DNA from: Aquabacterium sp.
GTDB taxonomy: Bacteria > Pseudomonadota > Gammaproteobacteria > Burkholderiales > Burkholderiaceae_C
Assembly: GCF_016195855.1 (NCBI RefSeq)
Contig: NZ_JACPYU010000003.1
Location: 682,001 to 746,000 of the forward strand
Length of the DNA stretch: 64,000 bases
Direction: 5' to 3'
The notes below the pieces were generated by a model. That model worked only from the letters and a program-made list of their open reading frames with translations, did no database searches and was not told where the DNA came from. Positions 17,877 to 25,984 of the stretch are shown in pieces (position 1 is the first letter of the stretch; each line of letters begins with the position of its first letter). The translations under genes and the position numbers were made by a program.

Positions 17877-17887
17877 GTGGCCGCTCC

Positions 17888-18316
17888 TTAGATTTCCAGG
17901 GCCTTGGGCTGCTGGGCTGCGTGAGGATGCTCACCGCCTGCATAGACCTTCAGCTTCTTGATCATGGCGTAGCCCAGGGGACCCTTGGGCAGCATGCCCT
18001 TGACGGCCTTTTCGATGGCGCGGCCAGGGTGCTTGGCTTGCATGTCCTTGAACTTCGTGGCGTAGATACCGCCGGGGAAGCCCGAGTGACGGTAGTACAC
18101 CTTGTCATTGGCCTTGGTGCCAGTGACGCGAATCTTGTCTGCGTTGACGATGACGATGAAGTCACCGGTGTCTACGTGAGGCGTGTAGATGGCCTTGTGT
18201 TTTCCACGCAAACGGAGAGCAACTTCGCTGGCTACTCGTCCGAGCACCTTATCGGTGGCGTCGATCACAAACCACTCGTGCACTACCTCGGCCGGCTTGG
18301 CGCTGAAGGTCTTCAT
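17888..18316 (-). CDS. rplM: 50S ribosomal protein L13
   Basis: 142 residues. L13 features are [44 protein letters not shown] and [19 protein letters not shown] 18316 has AGGA upstream. It heads the rplM-rpsI operon with a leader of about 200 nt from the predicted promoter at 18527-18556. In E. coli L13 represses its own leader, so autogenous control is plausible here. Confidence 0.98.
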   Translation of the reverse strand: MKTFSAKPAEVVHEWFVIDATDKVLGRVASEVALRLRGKHKAIYTPHVDTGDFIVIVNADKIRVTGTKANDKVYYRHSGFPGGIYATKFKDMQAKHPGRAIEKAVKGMLPKGPLGYAMIKKLKVYAGGEHPHAAQQPKALEI

Positions 18317-18526
18317 GAGATTTCCTAAGTGGTAAAGCTGGTTGACTGCTGTCATTGGTGCCACTTCTTAGGATGTGGTGGCCTCTCAGACAACAGGGCA
18401 CTGATGGCGCATCACCTGCAAAAACAACGCAGGCTCTACCGCCAACCGCCCCAGGCCTCGCAACGCGCTGCAAGAAACCTGCAGGCACAAACGAAACCCT
18501 CCCGGCAACCATGTCGGGAACCGCAG

Positions 18527-18556
18527 AGTATAGCCGGCTTTCAACCCTTGCTGCAA
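18527..18556 (-). promoter_or_regulatory. Predicted sigma-70 promoter of rplM-rpsI
   Basis: On the minus strand TTGCAG (18556-18551) and TATACT (18532-18527) are 18 bases apart. Transcription would start near 18520, giving a leader of about 200 nt. The remaining gap, 18557-18767, also carries a TTGACA at 18699-18704 facing the GNAT gene, with no good -10 element. Confidence 0.6.
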
Positions 18557-18767
18557 GTGGCCCAAACCGGCAACACAAAGTTGCAGCGGCCGTGCAAGAG
18601 TTGACGCACATCAGGCCCACCAAACCCACGGCCTTTTAGTAAGCTGTATAGTTGCCGAAATTAAGTAGTAACCCTAGGTTTGTATCGCTACTTCGGCTTT
18701 GACAGAGAGACGAATCGCACATACTGAAAACAACGTCAGTCGCTGAGGGTTCAGAAAGGGGTCAGAG

Positions 18768-19487
18768 ATGACCGCAGTGAAGCCACATGATCAACACCCG
18801 GACAGGTTCGGCCTGAGCGCCAAGGACCTGACCATCCGCCCACAGGAAGCGCCGCCGCCGAAGGCCGGCACGCCTGAGGGCTGGATCCCCATCCGTGACC
18901 TGCATGCACGGCACCGCCACCGCATCCTGGATCACCTGCTGCACCTGGACGAGCACGACCGCTACCTGCGCTTTGGCTCGCCGGTGACGTCCGACCAGCT
19001 CAACAAGTACGTGGCCTCGATCGACTTCAAGCGCGACGAGGTGTTTGGCATCTTCAACCGCAAGCTGCAACTGGTGGCCGTGGCCCACCTGGCCGCCATG
19101 CCCGGCAAGGGCCCGAACGGCGACCAGTCCTCTCGCGGCCGTGCCATGGAGTTTGGCGTGTCGGTGCTGCCGGAAGGACGCGGCCGAGGCCTGGGCATGC
19201 GCCTGTTCATGCACGCCATCACCCACGCGCGCAACCAGCATGCCAGCCACATGATGATCCATGCGCTGACAGAAAACGCCCCCATGCTGCGCATTGCCGC
19301 CAAAGCCGGCGCCATCGTCGAGCGGGACGGCCCGGACGCCGAAGCGTGGCTGAAGTTGCCACCCGACACCGTGGGCACCCACTTGGACAGTTCGCTGCAA
19401 TCCCTGGCTGCCGAGGTGATTTACCGCGTCAAATACCGCGTGATGCACATCAGTGACTGGGTGAAGATGCTGATCGCGCCAAACTAG
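18768..19487 (+). CDS. GNAT-family N-acetyltransferase
   Basis: 239 residues. The acetyl-CoA-binding motif A is FGVSVLPEGRGRGLGMRLFMHAI (about residues 127-149), with the R/Q-x-x-G-x-G/A pattern as GRGRGLG. It is preceded by a strand-rich segment and followed by a conserved ENAPMLRIAAKAGAIV helix-strand. A Shine-Dalgarno AAAGGGG precedes ATG 18768. The substrate cannot be told. It is a single gene between rplM and a DUF2726 gene. Confidence 0.8.
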   Translation: MTAVKPHDQHPDRFGLSAKDLTIRPQEAPPPKAGTPEGWIPIRDLHARHRHRILDHLLHLDEHDRYLRFGSPVTSDQLNKYVASIDFKRDEVFGIFNRKLQLVAVAHLAAMPGKGPNGDQSSRGRAMEFGVSVLPEGRGRGLGMRLFMHAITHARNQHASHMMIHALTENAPMLRIAAKAGAIVERDGPDAEAWLKLPPDTVGTHLDSSLQSLAAEVIYRVKYRVMHISDWVKMLIAPN

Positions 19488-19529
19488 CGACGCTGCGTGC
19501 CCCCTGATTGAGCGCCCTCCGCCTGGGGA

Positions 19530-19557
19530 TTGTTTTCGTGACAAAACCCCGTAATAT
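19530..19557 (+). promoter_or_regulatory. Predicted promoter of the DUF2726 gene
   Basis: TTGTTT (19530-19535) and TAATAT (19552-19557) with a 16-base spacer lie 25 bases before the start codon. The start has a GGGGGT ribosome site. Confidence 0.45.
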
Positions 19558-19581
19558 CCCCACACTTGTTTAGGGGGTGAC

Positions 19582-20328
19582 ATGGGGTCCGATCCGATCT
19601 TCTGGGGCATTGTGCTGTCCGCCCTGGCTGGCGGCATCTTTCTGGGCCGCGCCTGGCAGCAGTTCGCCACCCGCGCTGCACGCCGCCGCTGGCCAGCACG
19701 CTGGAATCTGAACGCCAGGCCGCTGTTCAGTGTGCATGAGCGCGCGCTTTACCGCGAGTTGCGCGCCGCCCTGCCCCACCACGTCATCCTGGCCAAGGTC
19801 AGCCTGCTGCGCTTTTGCCAGTCTGCCGATGCCAGTGATGCCAAAGCCTGGTACGAGCGCCTGCAGGCCTTGCACGTGTCCATGGCCGTGTGCTCACCCA
19901 ATGGCGTTGTCGTGTCGGTCATCGACATTGAAACCAACCCGGGCAAGGCCACACGCAAATCCCAGAAGCTCAAGGAAGCCGTGCTGGAAGCCTGCCGTGT
20001 GCGTTATGTGCGCTGCCTGCCCGGCCAATGGCCATCGGCCCACCTGATGGCGGGCTGGGCACTGGGCCCCATGGGCACCAGTGCAGAGCAAGCCCAGTTT
20101 TCGCCGGAGCGCCTGCACGATGCGGGCGACCAACTCGCACGCAAGCTCAAGGAGCGGCGTGCGGAACGGGCCGCGCGCTGGGCAGAGTCCAGCTTCGCGC
20201 AGGACTCCTTCTTTGCGATGGACAGCCGCTTTGACGGCATGCCCAACCCCCAGTCATCGTCAGACAGCGAGCCCCACAAGCCCGATGAGATGGGCCACCA
20301 TCCCAAGATGGCCCATCAGCGGGGCTGA
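19582..20328 (+). CDS. DUF2726 domain protein, membrane-anchored
   Basis: 248 residues. An N-terminal transmembrane helix (about residues 7-25) is followed by a DUF2726 core (about 45-170): LFSVHERALYRELRAALP, LAKVSLLRF and GVVVSVIDIETNPGKATRKSQKLKEAVLEACRV in part. This core resembles topoisomerase-primase or restriction-like folds in other DUF2726 proteins. The tail is charged and then low-complexity. The 3' end carries an inverted repeat (20290-20316) with no T run. It is convergent with htpG. Function unknown. Confidence 0.75.
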   Translation: MGSDPIFWGIVLSALAGGIFLGRAWQQFATRAARRRWPARWNLNARPLFSVHERALYRELRAALPHHVILAKVSLLRFCQSADASDAKAWYERLQALHVSMAVCSPNGVVVSVIDIETNPGKATRKSQKLKEAVLEACRVRYVRCLPGQWPSAHLMAGWALGPMGTSAEQAQFSPERLHDAGDQLARKLKERRAERAARWAESSFAQDSFFAMDSRFDGMPNPQSSSDSEPHKPDEMGHHPKMAHQRG

Positions 20329-20336
20329 CCCGCCGA

Positions 20337-22226
20337 TCAGACCGACGCGGTCGCCAGCAAGGCGTTGACGCGGCGCACATAGGCGGCCGGGTCTTCCAGT
20401 TGCCCACCTTCGGCCAGCAAGGCCTGGTCAAACAGGATATGAGCCAGGTCATCAAAGTGCTCGCTGGTGTCGAGCTTCTTGACCAGGGCGTGCTCCGGGT
20501 TGATCTCCAGCGTGGGCTTGGTGTCGGGGGAGTTCTGGCCAGCTTGCTTGAGCAGGCGCGCCAGGTGACCGGACACATCGCCCTCACCCGTGACCAGGCA
20601 GGCCGGCGAGTCCACCAGGCGCGTGGTGACGCGCACTTCCTTGGCCACGTCCTTGAGCGAAGCCTGCAGGCGCTCCAGCAGGGGCTTGAACTGCTCGGCG
20701 GCTTCTTCGGCCTTCTTCTTTTCTTCGTCGTCTTGCAGCTTGCCCAGGTCCACGGCGCCCTTGGCCACGCTTTGCAGCGGCTTGCCTTCGAACTCGTACA
20801 GGTGCGAGAGCAGCCACTCGTCGACACGGTCGGTCAGCAGCAGCACCTCGATGCCCTTCTTCTTGAAGATCTCAAGCTGCGGGCTGTTCTTGGCGGTGGC
20901 CAGTGAATCGGCCGTGATCACGTAGATGGCATCCTGGCCTTCCTTCATGCGGCTGACGTAGTCGGCCAGTGACACACCCTCATCAGCCTGCGTGGACGCA
21001 AAGCGGAAGAGCTTGGCCAGGCGCTCGCGATTGGCGAAGTCTTCACCGATGCCTTCCTTGAGCACGGTGCCGAACTCCTTGTAGAAGGCGGCGTACTTGT
21101 CGCGCATGGCGGCGTCATCGTGGTGGGCCATGTCTTCGAGCATGGACAGGATGCGCTTGGTGCAGCCTTCGCGGATGGCCTTGACGTCACGGCTCTCTTG
21201 CAGGATCTCGCGGCTGACGTTGAGTGGCAGGTCCGCGCTGTCAACCACGCCCTTGACGAAGCGCAGGTAGCTGGGCAGCAGGGCTTCGGCGTCGTCCATG
21301 ATGAAGACGCGCTTGACGTAGAGCTTGAGGCCACCACGCTTGTCGCGGTTCCACATGTCGTACGGTGCCTTGGCAGGCACGTACAGCAGCTGCGTGTACT
21401 CGCTGCGACCTTCGACGCGGTTGTGCGTGTAGGCCAGCGGGGCCTCGCTGTCGTGGCTGATCTGCTTGTAGAACTCGTTGTATTGCTCTTCGGTGATGTC
21501 GCTCTTGGAGCGGCTCCACAAGGCGGCAGCCTGGTTGACGGTTTCCCACTCGTCTTTGGTGACTTGCTCGCTCTTTTCAGCGTCCCACTCTTCCTTTTGC
21601 ATGAGGATGGGCAGGGAGATGTGGTCGGAGTATTTGCCGATGATGCCGCGCAGCTTCCAGGCGGTGAGGAACTCTTCTTCGCCATCGCGCAGGTGCAGGA
21701 TGATGTCGGTGCCGCGGGTGGGCTTGTCGATGGTGTCGACCTCGAAATCACCCGTGCCTTCGCTGCTCCAGCGCACGCCTTCTGCGGCGGGCAGGCCGGC
21801 GCGGCGCGACTCCACGGTGATGCGGTCGGCCACGATGTAGCCGCTGTAAAAGCCCACGCCGAACTGGCCGATGAGCTGCGCGTCCTTTTGCTGGTCACCC
21901 GAGAGGCGGCCCATGAACTCCTTGGTGCCGCTCTTGGCGATGGTGCCCAGGTGGTCGATGGCCTCGGCCGCGCTCATGCCAATGCCGTTGTCGCGGATGG
22001 TCAGCGTCTTGTTGGCCTTGTCGACCAGGATGCGCACTTCCAGATTGGGCGCGTCTTCATACAGGCCGCTGTTGTCCAGCGCTTCAAAGCGCAGCTTGTC
22101 ACAGGCGTCCGAGGCGTTGGAGATCAGCTCGCGCAGGAAGATCTCCTTGTTGGAGTACAGCGCGTGCGTCACGAGGTGCAGCAATTGCTTGACCTCGGCC
22201 TGGAAGGTGTGGGTTTGCTTGGTCAT
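20337..22226 (-). CDS. htpG: Molecular chaperone HtpG (Hsp90)
   Basis: 629 residues. Bacterial Hsp90 with the GHKL ATPase signatures [35 protein letters not shown] and [16 protein letters not shown], then the middle domain with the catalytic arginine segment LNVSREILQ, and the C-terminal dimerisation domain. ATG 22226 is set by family alignment ([16 protein letters not shown]); the ribosome site is poor. A sigma-32-like promoter lies upstream. It is convergent with the DUF2726 gene at an eight-base distance. Confidence 0.97.
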   Translation of the reverse strand: MTKQTHTFQAEVKQLLHLVTHALYSNKEIFLRELISNASDACDKLRFEALDNSGLYEDAPNLEVRILVDKANKTLTIRDNGIGMSAAEAIDHLGTIAKSGTKEFMGRLSGDQQKDAQLIGQFGVGFYSGYIVADRITVESRRAGLPAAEGVRWSSEGTGDFEVDTIDKPTRGTDIILHLRDGEEEFLTAWKLRGIIGKYSDHISLPILMQKEEWDAEKSEQVTKDEWETVNQAAALWSRSKSDITEEQYNEFYKQISHDSEAPLAYTHNRVEGRSEYTQLLYVPAKAPYDMWNRDKRGGLKLYVKRVFIMDDAEALLPSYLRFVKGVVDSADLPLNVSREILQESRDVKAIREGCTKRILSMLEDMAHHDDAAMRDKYAAFYKEFGTVLKEGIGEDFANRERLAKLFRFASTQADEGVSLADYVSRMKEGQDAIYVITADSLATAKNSPQLEIFKKKGIEVLLLTDRVDEWLLSHLYEFEGKPLQSVAKGAVDLGKLQDDEEKKKAEEAAEQFKPLLERLQASLKDVAKEVRVTTRLVDSPACLVTGEGDVSGHLARLLKQAGQNSPDTKPTLEINPEHALVKKLDTSEHFDDLAHILFDQALLAEGGQLEDPAAYVRRVNALLATASV

Positions 22227-22327
22227 GGCGTGTTCTATTGGCAAACAAAGGGTTGCAGGGAAAGCTTGGCTCTGAAAAAAAAGCCCGGGCCCGCGCGGTG
22301 GCCGCGTCAGGCCGGCGCCTGACATGT

Positions 22328-22352
22328 GATGGCCATCGTGCACGATTTCAAG
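22328..22352 (-). promoter_or_regulatory. Candidate heat-shock (sigma-32) promoter of htpG
   Basis: On the minus strand CTTGAAA (22352-22346) matches the sigma-32 -35 consensus, and GGCCATCA sits 11 bases on, sharing the CCAT core of CCCCATnT. The leader of about 90 nt contains a seven-base hairpin (22306-22323) and a run of eight T on the minus strand. Confidence 0.5.
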
Positions 22353-22388
22353 AGGCGGACTTGTTTGATTGAAATTTTTTGCCGGGGC

Positions 22389-22418
22389 TTGCACAAGGCC
22401 AAAAATCTGTCATAGAAT
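22389..22418 (+). promoter_or_regulatory. Promoter of the tRNA gene
   Basis: TTGCAC (22389-22394) and TAGAAT (22413-22418) are 18 bases apart, ending 12 bases before the mature tRNA 5' end. Confidence 0.75.
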
Positions 22419-22430
22419 CTTGGTCTCGAT

Positions 22431-22507
<77 letters not shown>

Positions 22508-22517
22508 GTATTCAAAG

Positions 22518-22551
22518 GCCCCGTACGCTGGTTTCAGTGCACGGGGCTTTT
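22518..22551 (+). terminator. Terminator of the tRNA gene
   Basis: GCCCCGT (22518-22524) pairs with ACGGGGC (22541-22547), extended internally by CGCTG/CAGTG, and is followed by TTTT. Confidence 0.85.
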
Positions 22552-22831
22552 CTACATCCAGGCTCTGTTCTACAGAACAGCCGGTTTTGGATGTGGTCAT
22601 CCTTGAAACCAAAGCGGCGCGTACTCGTTCGGACTGCTGGCCAGGCAGAGGACTCACTGGCCTGACTACATACGGCGCTCACCCTCGGCAAATCCCACCA
22701 ATCGGCGGCACTTCCGCCAATGGCGTGCGTCATGCACTTTACGTGAGTGCGAGACCTGCAGCAACCAATCAGACACATTGCGCGCGCAGACTCGCCCTTG
22801 TCCTGCTGATGGCCGCCATCGCAACGACCTG
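22552..22831 (+). other. Gap without a convincing gene, ending at a terminator
   Basis: The stretch starts with the inverted repeat CTGTTC-TACA-GAACAG near 22565. A weak 81-codon frame (22587-22832) has no ribosome site and an amino-acid composition unlike a folded protein, but its stop coincides with the start of a good plus-strand terminator. The stretch could be a short non-coding transcript or gene debris. I see no promoter. Confidence 0.3.
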
Positions 22832-22861
22832 AAACCCGCCTGCACCAGATGAGGCGGGTTT
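22832..22861 (+). terminator. Intrinsic terminator with no clear gene upstream
   Basis: AAACCCGCC (22832-22840) pairs with GGCGGGTTT (22853-22861), followed by CTTCGTT. It is oriented for a plus-strand transcript from 22552-22831. Confidence 0.65.
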
Positions 22862-22999
22862 CTTCGTTGACAGTCATTCGGCCGGGAGTCTTCAGGCAAG
22901 ACGCCCGTGTCTGATTCTGGGATGAGCAGCCCCTAAGGTTAGGTCTGGCATCGCCACAGTGGGCGCCCAAAATGCAAAGTACACCTCAAGGGAGTCCAC

Positions 23000-23254
23000 A
23001 TGCAGACCAAGCAACTTGCTCTTCTTCTCATCGCCATCGTTGGCGCAACAACATCGTTGGCAACAACGCGTACTCAATGCGCCGCCGCTGGTGGGACGCC
23101 AACGCTGGACACCAATTCAGGCCGCCCCGGTTTTTCCGGAACCTTTTGTTCGGGCGGCAGTGCTTCTGTACGCGACACCGTGATCACTGATCTGAAGCCT
23201 CATAAGCCGGGCACAAAGGTGCCTCCGAAGCAAACCAAGAAAATTGACAGTTGA
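23000..23254 (+). CDS. Small secreted protein, unknown
   Basis: 84 residues. The signal peptide MQTKQLALLLIAIVGATTSLA is followed by a 60-residue mature part with two cysteines (TQCAAAGG and GTFCSGG), which may form a disulfide, and a Lys/Pro-rich tail. ATG 23000 has GGGAG at good spacing, which supports real translation. I recognise no family. It lies in the orphan-gene patch downstream of the tRNA. Confidence 0.6.
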   Translation: MQTKQLALLLIAIVGATTSLATTRTQCAAAGGTPTLDTNSGRPGFSGTFCSGGSASVRDTVITDLKPHKPGTKVPPKQTKKIDS

Positions 23255-23410
23255 CCAGCATGCGGGGAGATCCCGCATCGGTGTGAGGCTTACGCATTCG
23301 TGACTGGCATCCAGAATGGTGCAGCCAATGCCGTCAAGCCCAACAGTCCCACCCAGATCTGCACTTTGCTGTTGGCCTTCGCCGCCAACGCCCAATTGAA
23401 AGGGCCGTCC

Positions 23411-23779
23411 ATGAGCACGCTCGACATCGCAAACAAGCTGGTTGACCTGTGCAAGCAGGGCAAAAACGCCGACGCCAAGGTGCTGTATTCCGAGGAAATA
23501 GTCAGTATCGAGGCCTTCGCACCACCGGGCGGCCAAACAGAAGTCAAGGGCCTCGCCGCGTTGCAGGCCAAGAGCAAGTGGTGGAGGGACAACCACGAAA
23601 TTCATTCGGCTGTGGTGACCGGGCCCTGGCCACATGGCAACCGCTTCATCGTCGGTTTTCAGTACGACGTGACGCACAAGCCATCAGGTCAAAGGATCAA
23701 GATGGAAGAGGCCGCGCTGTACACCGTCGAGAACGGCAAGATCGTGCGTGAAGAGTTCTTCTATGCTGGCGGCGCATAA
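23411..23779 (+). CDS. SnoaL-like/NTF2-fold protein
   Basis: 122 residues. The pattern fits the NTF2-like SnoaL family: helix DIANKLVDLCKQGKNADAKVLYSEE with a KGLAALQAKSKWW helix, then strands HSAVVTGPWPHGNRFIVGFQYDV and the EEAALYTVENGKIVREEFFY hairpin. Such proteins bind small hydrophobic ligands or act as minor enzymes; none can be assigned. ATG 23411 has AAAGGG upstream. Single gene. Confidence 0.75.
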   Translation: MSTLDIANKLVDLCKQGKNADAKVLYSEEIVSIEAFAPPGGQTEVKGLAALQAKSKWWRDNHEIHSAVVTGPWPHGNRFIVGFQYDVTHKPSGQRIKMEEAALYTVENGKIVREEFFYAGGA

Positions 23780-23834
23780 CCGCCAGTGCAACCGCGCGCT
23801 CAAGTAGTTCAGCAGCCATGCCGATGTTCTCGGG

Positions 23835-24161
23835 ATGCCTGATCGTCACTCCCATACGCGCGACACGACAAAACCGCTTGGCAGCAAGAAGCCATCCCAG
23901 CTTGATGAGACGCACTGGCGGGCTGCTGCGGAAGAAGGGCTGAGGCTTGCTGCAAAGCAGTGGCAAGTGCCACTCGATCACATCACCGAGATCGCGTTGT
24001 CGGACACCGATGCGTCCAGCTACCTTTTCAAGGTGCTCTACACCGATCAACACGGCCAGCGGCGCACAGCGGCCGTGCGCATGCCCAGACACACGACGTA
24101 CACCAGCCCCCTGTCGATGACGTCCCTGCTGGGCCTGCCTCAGGCCTGCCACACCCCATAA
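23835..24161 (+). CDS. Hypothetical protein
   Basis: 108 residues. Acidic-basic mix with a plausible helix (HWRAAAEEGLRLAAKQW) followed by strands (SYLFKVLYTDQHGQRRTAAVRMP). No family is recognised, there is no signal peptide and no clear ribosome site (GGG directly abuts the ATG). The 3' end overlaps the convergent gene at 24140-24523 by 22 bases. It may be real, mis-started, or a decayed gene. Confidence 0.4.
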   Translation: MPDRHSHTRDTTKPLGSKKPSQLDETHWRAAAEEGLRLAAKQWQVPLDHITEIALSDTDASSYLFKVLYTDQHGQRRTAAVRMPRHTTYTSPLSMTSLLGLPQACHTP

Positions 24162-24523
24162 CCCTCTTCGCGCAAGCCAATGGCGAGCTCCACCTCCATG
24201 TCCCTGGCGGCTTCATAGGGCATGGGGTTGAAGACCTCGTACAGCCTTGGCAGCAGGCGCAGGCCGTACTGGGTGACAAAGCGGTTGGACTGGATGCCGG
24301 CCTTGTGCCGATCAAAGCGGATATCCGGATCCAGCCCCGTCATCCCGACGTACACAAATGGTTTGCCCAGTTGATAGTCCGGGTTGGCCTTGCGAAAGCT
24401 CGGCTCGTTCCAGACCTGGTCGGCCAGTTCGACGACGTAGACGTGGTGATGGTGTCGGGCTTGACGGGGTGGCATGGCGTGAAGCGCAGTGATCAATCGG
24501 GCAGGCTGGTGGCTACCCGACAT
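24140..24523 (-). CDS. Small protein with GIY-YIG-like motif
   Basis: 127 residues as drawn. The stretch HVYVVEL followed by FVYVGMTGLDPDIRFDRHKAG has the spacing of a GIY-YIG nuclease core: two tyrosine strands, then an R and H in the following helix. The remainder, PYEAARDMEVELAIGLREEGYGVW, would supply the conserved Glu. A nuclease activity is inferred only. An internal ATG at 24475 is an alternative start just before the motif; neither has a strong ribosome site. Confidence 0.5.
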   Translation of the reverse strand: MSGSHQPARLITALHAMPPRQARHHHHVYVVELADQVWNEPSFRKANPDYQLGKPFVYVGMTGLDPDIRFDRHKAGIQSNRFVTQYGLRLLPRLYEVFNPMPYEAARDMEVELAIGLREEGYGVWQA

Positions 24524-24587
24524 CTTGTCATGGCCTTCACGAGCAGTGCACAGTACCTGAACCGCATCAACTTGTTGAAGGACTGTG

Positions 24588-24902
24588 GTGACTGTTTACG
24601 TTGACAACATGCGCGCGCAGGTGGGACCCCATGTGCTTTGCCACATGATCGCCGACACCGAAGCCGAACTGCACGCGATGGCCGATGCCATCGGGCAGCC
24701 GCGCTACCGCTATCAAGGCGATCACTACGATATTTCATGGGGGCAGCGTGCCCGCGCCGTGGCCCTGGGTGCCGTTGAGGTATCCATGCGCCAGGCAGGC
24801 TCGATGCACAGCCGGCGCAAGCAACTGGGCTTCCTGGGGTCCCCGCATGACGCGGTGCAGTGGCTGCGGGCCCATGTGGCTTTGACACGGGGCCGCGCTT
24901 GA
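24588..24902 (+). CDS. DUF4031 domain protein
   Basis: 104 residues. It resembles DUF4031 proteins: TVYVDNMRAQVG, HMIADTEAELHAMADAIG, YQGDHYDISWGQRARAVALGAVEV in part and LGFLGSP. The family is widespread, small and functionally uncharacterised. Two consecutive GTG codons (24585, 24588) occur; the second has AAGGA five bases upstream and is preferred. A hairpin terminator follows. Confidence 0.75.
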   Translation: MTVYVDNMRAQVGPHVLCHMIADTEAELHAMADAIGQPRYRYQGDHYDISWGQRARAVALGAVEVSMRQAGSMHSRRKQLGFLGSPHDAVQWLRAHVALTRGRA

Positions 24903-24923
24903 TCTGCGTGCCCGAAAAAGCAC

Positions 24924-24954
24924 GAAGCCCGCGCCGGGTGAACGGGCGGGCTTC
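24924..24954. terminator. Hairpin terminator between the DUF4031 gene and the exoprotein gene
   Basis: GAAGCCCGC (24924-24932) pairs with GCGGGCTTC (24946-24954). The minus-strand side is followed within six bases by five T, so it best serves the gene ending at 24997. Confidence 0.7.
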
Positions 24955-24996
24955 TCACTGAACCGATGGCGGCCATCGGTCAAAGCGCAAGGTCGA

Positions 24997-25671
24997 TCAG
25001 GGTGCGGGCACGTAAGGCGTGGCCGACACAGGCTTCGGACGGAAGGCCACCACGATGTCCTGAGTCAGCGTGCCGAAGGTGGTGATGGAGTCCAGCGCAG
25101 CAGCCAGTGCAGGCGTCAGCTTGAGGGCCGACTTCATGGTGGCGTTCATCTCGGGCGTCAGGGTCAGGTTGTCCAGCACCTCGTGCGCGGTGATGCTCAA
25201 CGGGAACTTGTACTTGATGCCCAGCGGGGTGGCCGTGTTGAAGTTGTACAGGGGGGCCTGCTTGGCTGTGGTGCCGCCCATCGGGGTGGTGTCTGCCAGC
25301 ACCTGCTTGGTGTTGTAGTTGATCGTGAAGTTGGCGATGGTCACGCCCACGGTGCCGGCGCCCTTGGCCAGACGGCTCAATTGCAGTGCCGAACCACTGG
25401 CTTGGCCACCAGCGATCTTCAGGCCGCTGCCGATCGAGATCGAGGTGATGGGGAAGCTGTAGCTGCCTTCCGTCGGGTTCGTGGCATTGCCCTGTGCAGC
25501 GATTTCAACGCCACCAGCAGCAAACGCATCCGTTGCTTCGGAGGAGAAGGCCTGCACCGAGTTGGCCACGAGGGCGTTGGTGGGGATCGTCAGGTTGGCG
25601 TGTGCAGCGCCGACAGCCAGCATGGCCGCTGCAAGGGTCACCGAGCGAATGGACATAGAGGTAAACCGCAT
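24997..25671 (-). CDS. Secreted protein related to the PEP-CTERM pair but lacking the anchor
   Basis: 224 residues. A signal peptide (MRFTSMSIRSVTLAAAMLAVGAAHA, stated here as residues 1-25 in outline) leads into a domain collinear with the proteins at 6006 and 7128. Shared layout: PITSISI against PITSLTI, the VTIANFTINYNTKQVLADTT segment against the VTDLNVD-KKVYATI segment, and DSITTFGTLTQDIV against GVTDFGTITSTI at the C-terminal side. It ends RPKPVSATPYVPAP with no PEP motif, helix or basic tail, so it is probably released. ATG 25671 has a perfect AAGGAG. A variant of the shared upstream element lies 94 bases before it. Confidence 0.7.
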   Translation of the reverse strand: MRFTSMSIRSVTLAAAMLAVGAAHANLTIPTNALVANSVQAFSSEATDAFAAGGVEIAAQGNATNPTEGSYSFPITSISIGSGLKIAGGQASGSALQLSRLAKGAGTVGVTIANFTINYNTKQVLADTTPMGGTTAKQAPLYNFNTATPLGIKYKFPLSITAHEVLDNLTLTPEMNATMKSALKLTPALAAALDSITTFGTLTQDIVVAFRPKPVSATPYVPAP

Positions 25672-25764
25672 CTCAAGACTCCTTAGTTGACTCAGGGTGC
25701 TTGCGTCATGCAAAGCGTGTTGGTGTAGTAAGAATGGTGCCCCAGTGCGCTGTTTTGATCACTA

Positions 25765-25785
25765 CCCCTTACCCTCATACCGGGT
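25765..25785 (-). promoter_or_regulatory. Conserved upstream element, divergent copy C
   Basis: On the minus strand ACCCGGTATGAGGGTAA followed by GGGG keeps the ACCCG and GGGTAA parts of copies A and B. Position relative to the gene differs (94 bases), so this could be chance. The rest of 25672-25984 holds only the terminator at 25925-25949. Confidence 0.3.
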
Positions 25786-25924
25786 CAGTAAAAACGTGGA
25801 GAAACGGCCTGTTTCAAGGGTTAGCCTTTAGTAAATCAAGGGGGGTGTTTTGCGGGGTTTCACCAAGCATCAGCAGTAACACCTAACCGCTTCAGGTGGC
25901 CATTGACAGGTCGCGTCAGGCATG

Positions 25925-25949
25925 AAAAAACCCGGCATGAAGCCGGGTT
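25925..25949 (-). terminator. Intrinsic terminator of the chemoreceptor gene
   Basis: On the minus strand AACCCGGC, loop TTCAT, GCCGGGTT then TTTT. It lies about 36 bases past the stop at 25985. Confidence 0.88.
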
Positions 25950-25984
25950 GGTTTGGTGCCAGGCCCAAGGCCGATGGCGGCAGA

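Noticed and set aside
20290-20316. Inverted repeat at the end of the DUF2726 gene as terminator
   Set aside because: No T run follows on either strand and it lies within coding sequence.
23290-23412. Minus-strand 40-residue hydrophobic peptide frame
   Set aside because: It looks like a short membrane segment but has no ribosome site, and its start overlaps the SnoaL-like start; too little to call.
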